A DNA stretch of 64,000 bases from Streptomyces iakyrus (GTDB taxonomy: Bacteria > Actinomycetota > Actinomycetes > Streptomycetales > Streptomycetaceae). The stretch lies in assembly GCF_000717055.1 (NCBI RefSeq), contig NZ_JNXI01000027.1, positions 62,001 through 126,000 on the forward strand, in the 5' to 3' direction. This document shows, in pieces, positions 60,595-64,000 of this stretch (its first letter is position 1; each line of letters starts with the position of its first letter). The notes beneath the pieces were generated by a model. The model was given only the letters and a program-made list of their open reading frames with translations. It had not been told where the DNA came from and made no database searches. Made by a program: the position numbers and the translations under genes.

Positions 60595-61134
60595 CTAGAC
60601 GATTTCCGGGTCAAGGATCACAGGCCTGGCCGGGGGACCTTCGTCGAGCAGCGTGCGCAGCAGCCCAGCGAGTCTGGTCGGATACACCGTCTCATGTGCC
60701 CGGCTCAGTTCCGGACACGTCCACCAGCGCGCTCCGGCGACACTGCGCCGTTCCAGCTCGGTCAGTCCGGTGGCGGCCACCGCCGTGCGGTCCGTGCGGG
60801 CCAGGTAGTACCACTCGTCCTGGTCCCAGCGGCGTCCGGCGAACGGGAAGGAGCACCTCCGCCGCCACAGCACCGGGCCGAGCTCGACCTCGGTGATGCC
60901 CGTCTCCTCGGCGAGTTCCCGCAGGGCGGCCTGTTCACGGGTCTCGTCGCCTTCCACACCGCCGCCGGGGGTGAACCACCAGTCGTCGGCCGGATCGTCC
61001 GGCTCGTGCCCGTGCAGCAGCAGGATGCGGTCCTGCGGGTCGAGCAGCACGACCCGGGCCACCTTGCGCAACCCGCCCTCGTAGGTGTCCCGGCCCGTCC
61101 CCACGGCCTCAGCGGGCACCTGCGGGCTCCGCAC
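60595..61134 (-). CDS. Nudix hydrolase (MutT-like)
   Basis: A ~179-residue protein with a complete Nudix box GGGVEGDETREQAALRELAEETGI. A GTG at 61101 (VGTGRDTYEGG) would give a shorter start. It overlaps the 3' end of sipZ by 26 bp, in the operon described for S. lividans where sipZ leads a group including a mutT-like gene. Substrate unknown. Confidence 0.9.
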   Translation of the reverse strand: MRSPQVPAEAVGTGRDTYEGGLRKVARVVLLDPQDRILLLHGHEPDDPADDWWFTPGGGVEGDETREQAALRELAEETGITEVELGPVLWRRRCSFPFAGRRWDQDEWYYLARTDRTAVAATGLTELERRSVAGARWWTCPELSRAHETVYPTRLAGLLRTLLDEGPPARPVILDPEIV

Positions 61135-61888
61135 TCCCCCGACGGGCGCGGGCGGCTCCGCTGCGCTTGGCGATGGGCCCGTAGGCGCCTCCGCCCAGGA
61201 CGAGCACGGCGCCGGCGATCACCAGGAAGGTGATCGTCCGCAGCGGACCGGGCGAGGAGAGGGTGCTGAGCGCCTCGAAGCCGGTGGGGCGCTCCAGCAT
61301 GCCCTTCATGGGCCAGACGACGGCGTCGACGCGCGCGTCCACGGCGGAACGCGCCACCGTGCCGCTGGCGGCGTCGGTCAGGTGGGCCGTGGAGTCCACG
61401 GAATTGCCGCGCTCGTCGCCGAGCAGGAAGAGGCGGCCCTTGGGGACGGTCACGGTCGGGAAGTTGCTCATCTCGGCCGGAGTGCCCTTGGGCAGGTACG
61501 TTTCGTCGATCTCGTTGCCGTTGACCTTCAGCCTGCCGTCCTGGCAGCAGGAGACCGTGTCGCCGCCGACGGCGACCACGCGCTTGACCATGGGGGCGTT
61601 GGCCCAGGTCGCGTCCTTGAAGACCACGACGTCACCGCGCCGCACCTCGCCGCCGTCGACGCGCTGGGCCAGGATCCGGTCGCCGGCGTCGATCGTCGGT
61701 GTCATCGAACTGGTGGGGACGGTGTACGGCCGGTAGACCACCGCTCCCCAGGCGAACCCGCCCAGGAACAGCACGAGGCCCAGTGCGACGGCCAGCCCGG
61801 ACAGTCGCTGTCCGGTCTGGCTGCCCACCGGGCCCGTCCCTGAGCCGCCGCTGCGCGGGGCCGTGTGCGTCATGCTCTCGCCACCCAT
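61109..61888 (-). CDS. sipZ: Type I signal peptidase, SipZ-like
   Basis: A 259-residue membrane protease removing Sec/Tat signal peptides. An N-terminal membrane segment (32-50), catalytic Ser61 in PTSSMTPTI, general-base Lys in MVKRVVAVGGD, and a second membrane anchor at the C terminus (TITFLVIAGAVLVLGGGAYG), a Gram-positive feature of some Sip proteins. Start may be ATG 61888 or 61873. Confidence 0.9.
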   Translation of the reverse strand: MGGESMTHTAPRSGGSGTGPVGSQTGQRLSGLAVALGLVLFLGGFAWGAVVYRPYTVPTSSMTPTIDAGDRILAQRVDGGEVRRGDVVVFKDATWANAPMVKRVVAVGGDTVSCCQDGRLKVNGNEIDETYLPKGTPAEMSNFPTVTVPKGRLFLLGDERGNSVDSTAHLTDAASGTVARSAVDARVDAVVWPMKGMLERPTGFEALSTLSSPGPLRTITFLVIAGAVLVLGGGAYGPIAKRSGAARARRGSAEPAGAR

Positions 61889-61939
61889 GGGTCCGCACCC
61901 TACCCGGGGGTACCGGCCGGGGTCAGCCCATGGCCGGGA

Positions 61940-62902
61940 TCACTGCTTGCGGCGACGCCAGAGCACCACCGGCACCACGCCGAGGAGCGCGATCCCCTGC
62001 GGTGCGACCGGCAGGCCCGCCGCGTTCGGCTGGGCGTTCAGACCGGACTGGTCGAAGGTGTCCGGCACCGGCAGGGTGTCCCAGCGGGTGATCGGCCAGG
62101 CGACGACGACGGCGCGTCCGACGACGTCCTTCACCGGGACCATGCCGTGGTGCTTGTCGGCCTGCTGGTAGCGGGAGTCCCGCGAATTCTGCCGGTGGTC
62201 GCCCATGACCCAGATGAAGCCCTTGGGGACTTTCACCTTGAACTGGCCGCCCTGGTCGTCGACGCTGCACGGCGTGTTGCCCGCGTAGACGTACGACCGC
62301 TCGTCCAGCGCCTTGCCGTTGACCGTGAGCGGGCCGGTGCCCTTGCACTCGATGGTGTCGCCGCCGACGCCGATGACGCGCTTGATGAGGTCCTTCTCCT
62401 CCGCGGACGGCATGAGGCCGATCCAGCTGAGGAAGGTCTGCAGCGCGTTCGGGTCCGTGGTCGGCTCGCCCGCAAGCCACTTGTCCGGGTCGTGGAAGAC
62501 GACGACCTCGCCGCGCTCGGGCTCGGAGCCGAACCAGGGGGTGAGTTTGTCGACCAGGACACGGTCGCCCTGCTGGAGGGTGTTCTGCATCGAGTCGGAG
62601 GGGATGGAGAACGCCTGCACCAGGAAGGTCTTGATCAGCAGCGCCAGAACCAGCGCGATACCGATCAGGATGGGCAGCTCCTTCCAGAAGGAGCGCGGCT
62701 TCTTCGGAGTCCGGGCCGGTCCGCCCGGCCCCTGGTCCTCGGCTGTCGTGTGTTCGCCCGTCACCCTGCCGTCCTCGGCTGCCCCGGAGTCACTCCCGGA
62801 GGTCACGGCGCTGTCCGCGGCCGGGACGGCGGATTCCGCGGGGCGTCCGCGGTGCTCCTCGCCGTCGTGTCCGGACCGTGCGCCAACCGCCACATCCCCC
62901 AC
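61940..62902 (-). CDS. sipY: Type I signal peptidase, SipY-like
   Basis: A 320-residue signal peptidase. A ~70-residue hydrophilic N-terminal extension precedes a membrane segment (~75-95); catalytic Ser104 (IPSDSMQNTLQQGDRVLVDKL), Lys in KDLIKRVIGVGGD and GDHRQNSRDS (box E) are present; a C-terminal hydrophobic anchor (GIALLGVVPVVLW) follows. Its first 113 bp overlap the end of sipX in another frame. Confidence 0.92.
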   Translation of the reverse strand: MGDVAVGARSGHDGEEHRGRPAESAVPAADSAVTSGSDSGAAEDGRVTGEHTTAEDQGPGGPARTPKKPRSFWKELPILIGIALVLALLIKTFLVQAFSIPSDSMQNTLQQGDRVLVDKLTPWFGSEPERGEVVVFHDPDKWLAGEPTTDPNALQTFLSWIGLMPSAEEKDLIKRVIGVGGDTIECKGTGPLTVNGKALDERSYVYAGNTPCSVDDQGGQFKVKVPKGFIWVMGDHRQNSRDSRYQQADKHHGMVPVKDVVGRAVVVAWPITRWDTLPVPDTFDQSGLNAQPNAAGLPVAPQGIALLGVVPVVLWRRRKQ

Positions 62903-63881
62903 GCCAACTCCTCACTGTCTGCCGCCGCCTGCCCCATACGCGGCGCAGGCCCACCACTCCCATAACGAGCGGGAGTTCCGCAGGGGTCGGGAGCTGGATC
63001 GTTCCGTTCGGATCGTAGGAGGCAACCCTATGCGACAGTTCGGGAGCGGCGGTCGACCCGGTGGCCGAGTCGGACACGGAGGCGTACGTATTCGGTTCCT
63101 CCAGCATGTTCCAGTGCCCGAAGGGCCAGGCGATGACCATGGCGCGGCCCACCACCTCGTCCTCGGAGACGGTGCCCCCGTAGTCGGTGTCCTGGTGGGC
63201 GCGGGAGTCCGCGGAGTTGTTGCGGTGGTCGCCCATCACCCACAGCCGTCCCTGGGGGACGGTGATGTCGAACGGCGTGTCGGACGGGGCGATACCGGGA
63301 TACAGGTAGTCCTCGATCAGCGGGACCCCGTTGACGGTCACGCGCCCTTGCGTGTCGCAGCACTTGACGCGGTCGCCGCCGACGCCGACGACCCGCTTGA
63401 TGAGGTCCTTCTCGTTCTCGGACGGCAGCAGGCCGATGAAGGTGAGCCCTTCCTTGACCTGTTTGATGACGACGGGGTCCGACTTCTTCGTGGCCGGCTG
63501 CTCGTCCTTGAGCCAGCCTCCGGGGTCCTTGAAGACGACGACGTCCCCACGCTGCGGCTTCGAGCCGAACCACGGGGTGAGCTTGTCGACCAGGACGCGG
63601 TCGCCGATCTGGATCGTCTGCTCCATGGAGCCGGACGGGATGACGAACGCCTGCACGAGGAACGTCTTCAGTACGAGCGCGATCAGGACGGCGACGCCCA
63701 CAAGGAGCGGTATCTCCTTGACGGCACCGCGCCTGCGGCGCCGCTTGACCTTGCGCTGGAGCTTGCGCCGCTCGGCGCGCGTGCGGCCACTGGAGGCGCC
63801 GGCGGCGCGCCGGGCGCCGGTGGGCAGCAGGTTCTCCGCTGGGCTGGCGGGGACGCCGCGCGGTTTGCCGCGGTTACCCAT
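62790..63881 (-). CDS. sipX: Type I signal peptidase, SipX-like
   Basis: A 363-residue signal peptidase. Basic N-terminal region (RKVKRRRRRGAVKE), membrane segment (~56-74), catalytic Ser85 (IPSGSMEQTIQIGDRVLVDKL), Lys in KDLIKRVVGVGGD and GDHRNNSADSR. The last ~50 residues are Arg/Gly-rich and read through the start of sipY; they are unlike the family and the true function may end before. ATG 63879-63881; it overlaps the sipW stop by 8 bp. Confidence 0.9.
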   Translation of the reverse strand: MGNRGKPRGVPASPAENLLPTGARRAAGASSGRTRAERRKLQRKVKRRRRRGAVKEIPLLVGVAVLIALVLKTFLVQAFVIPSGSMEQTIQIGDRVLVDKLTPWFGSKPQRGDVVVFKDPGGWLKDEQPATKKSDPVVIKQVKEGLTFIGLLPSENEKDLIKRVVGVGGDRVKCCDTQGRVTVNGVPLIEDYLYPGIAPSDTPFDITVPQGRLWVMGDHRNNSADSRAHQDTDYGGTVSEDEVVGRAMVIAWPFGHWNMLEEPNTYASVSDSATGSTAAPELSHRVASYDPNGTIQLPTPAELPLVMGVVGLRRVWGRRRQTVRSWRGGCGGWRTVRTRRRGAPRTPRGIRRPGRGQRRDLRE

Positions 63882-64000
63882 GGGCGCCCGCCCTTCCGGC
63901 GGCGGGCACGCGCGCGTAGGCGTCGGGGCGGTGCAGCCGGGTGGCATGGCCGAAGGGCCAGATGATCCCGTCGGCGCGTCCGACGACGTCGCCGACGGGG
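63874..64000 (-). CDS. sipW: Type I signal peptidase, SipW-like, C-terminal end only
   Basis: The last 42 codons are inside the window: GDVVGRADGIIWPFGHATRLHRPDAYARVPAAG, then a stop at 63874-63876. The VVGRADGIIWPFGHATRL motif is the end of the signal-peptidase catalytic domain (compare VVGRAMVIAWPFGHWNML in sipX). It does not show a C-terminal membrane anchor. The rest lies beyond the window end. Confidence 0.85.
   Translation of the reverse strand, partial: PVGDVVGRADGIIWPFGHATRLHRPDAYARVPAAGRAGAHG

Overview
The window is high-GC actinobacterial chromosome. Gene content, codon use and order point to a Streptomyces close to the S. coelicolor/S. lividans group: whiG, four clustered type I signal peptidases, rpsB-tsf-pyrH-frr-cdsA, an aminofutalosine deaminase, an LAETG surface protein and many GTG starts. 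Gene names and the synteny are assigned from recognition of protein families; no database search was run. I found no rRNA or tRNA gene and no CRISPR array.

Layout. (1) 1-9.8 kb: the 3' end of a GH3 glycosidase, an aldehyde dehydrogenase next to a PucR-type regulator, a membrane P-loop ATPase, GABA aminotransferase, a large palindromic element and a PAP2 phosphatase. (2) 9.9-27 kb: a polyamine uptake and degradation region. It holds a PuuB-like oxidase, a PotABCD-like transporter and a gamma-aminobutyraldehyde dehydrogenase in one minus-strand run, then a second such dehydrogenase divergent from a Lrp/AsnC regulator (EpuRI-like) and an aminotransferase. Together with gabT these could carry putrescine to GABA and on toward succinate. 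Inside this block sit a NADAR protein, two DUF4190 proteins, the aminofutalosine deaminase of menaquinone synthesis, a phosphodiesterase and a sigma factor fused to its own putative anti-sigma and extracellular domains. (3) 27-33 kb: an ABC pair with a degenerate ATPase, a VOC protein, a LOG-family protein, a sortase substrate and a mycothiol-type isomerase. (4) 33-38 kb: a thiamine-type ABC transporter under a TPP riboswitch, then rlmN.

(5) 38.2-48.8 kb: a 10.6-kb actinomycete integrative and conjugative element (AICE) of the pSAM2 type, inserted at the 5' end of rlmN rather than in a tRNA gene. It is bounded by a 15-bp identical core inside a ~47-bp imperfect repeat that copies the rlmN start. 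It carries int, xis, rep, spd/transfer genes, a GntR (KorSA-like) repressor with three operator copies, and an XRE regulator plus Nudix (Pif-like) pair. The main transfer gene traSA has lost the segment after Walker A and is frameshifted. Rep also seems internally shortened, so the element is probably crippled. Its left end carries an AT-rich, TTA-containing gene for a HEPN-domain protein, the most likely cargo or defence function.

(6) 48.8-64 kb: conserved core genes, all typical: cdsA-frr-pyrH-tsf-rpsB, an M23 peptidase, a TetR regulator, whiG, dprA-comM-yraN, a DUF2469 gene, a Nudix gene and sipZ-sipY-sipX-sipW (the last cut by the window end).
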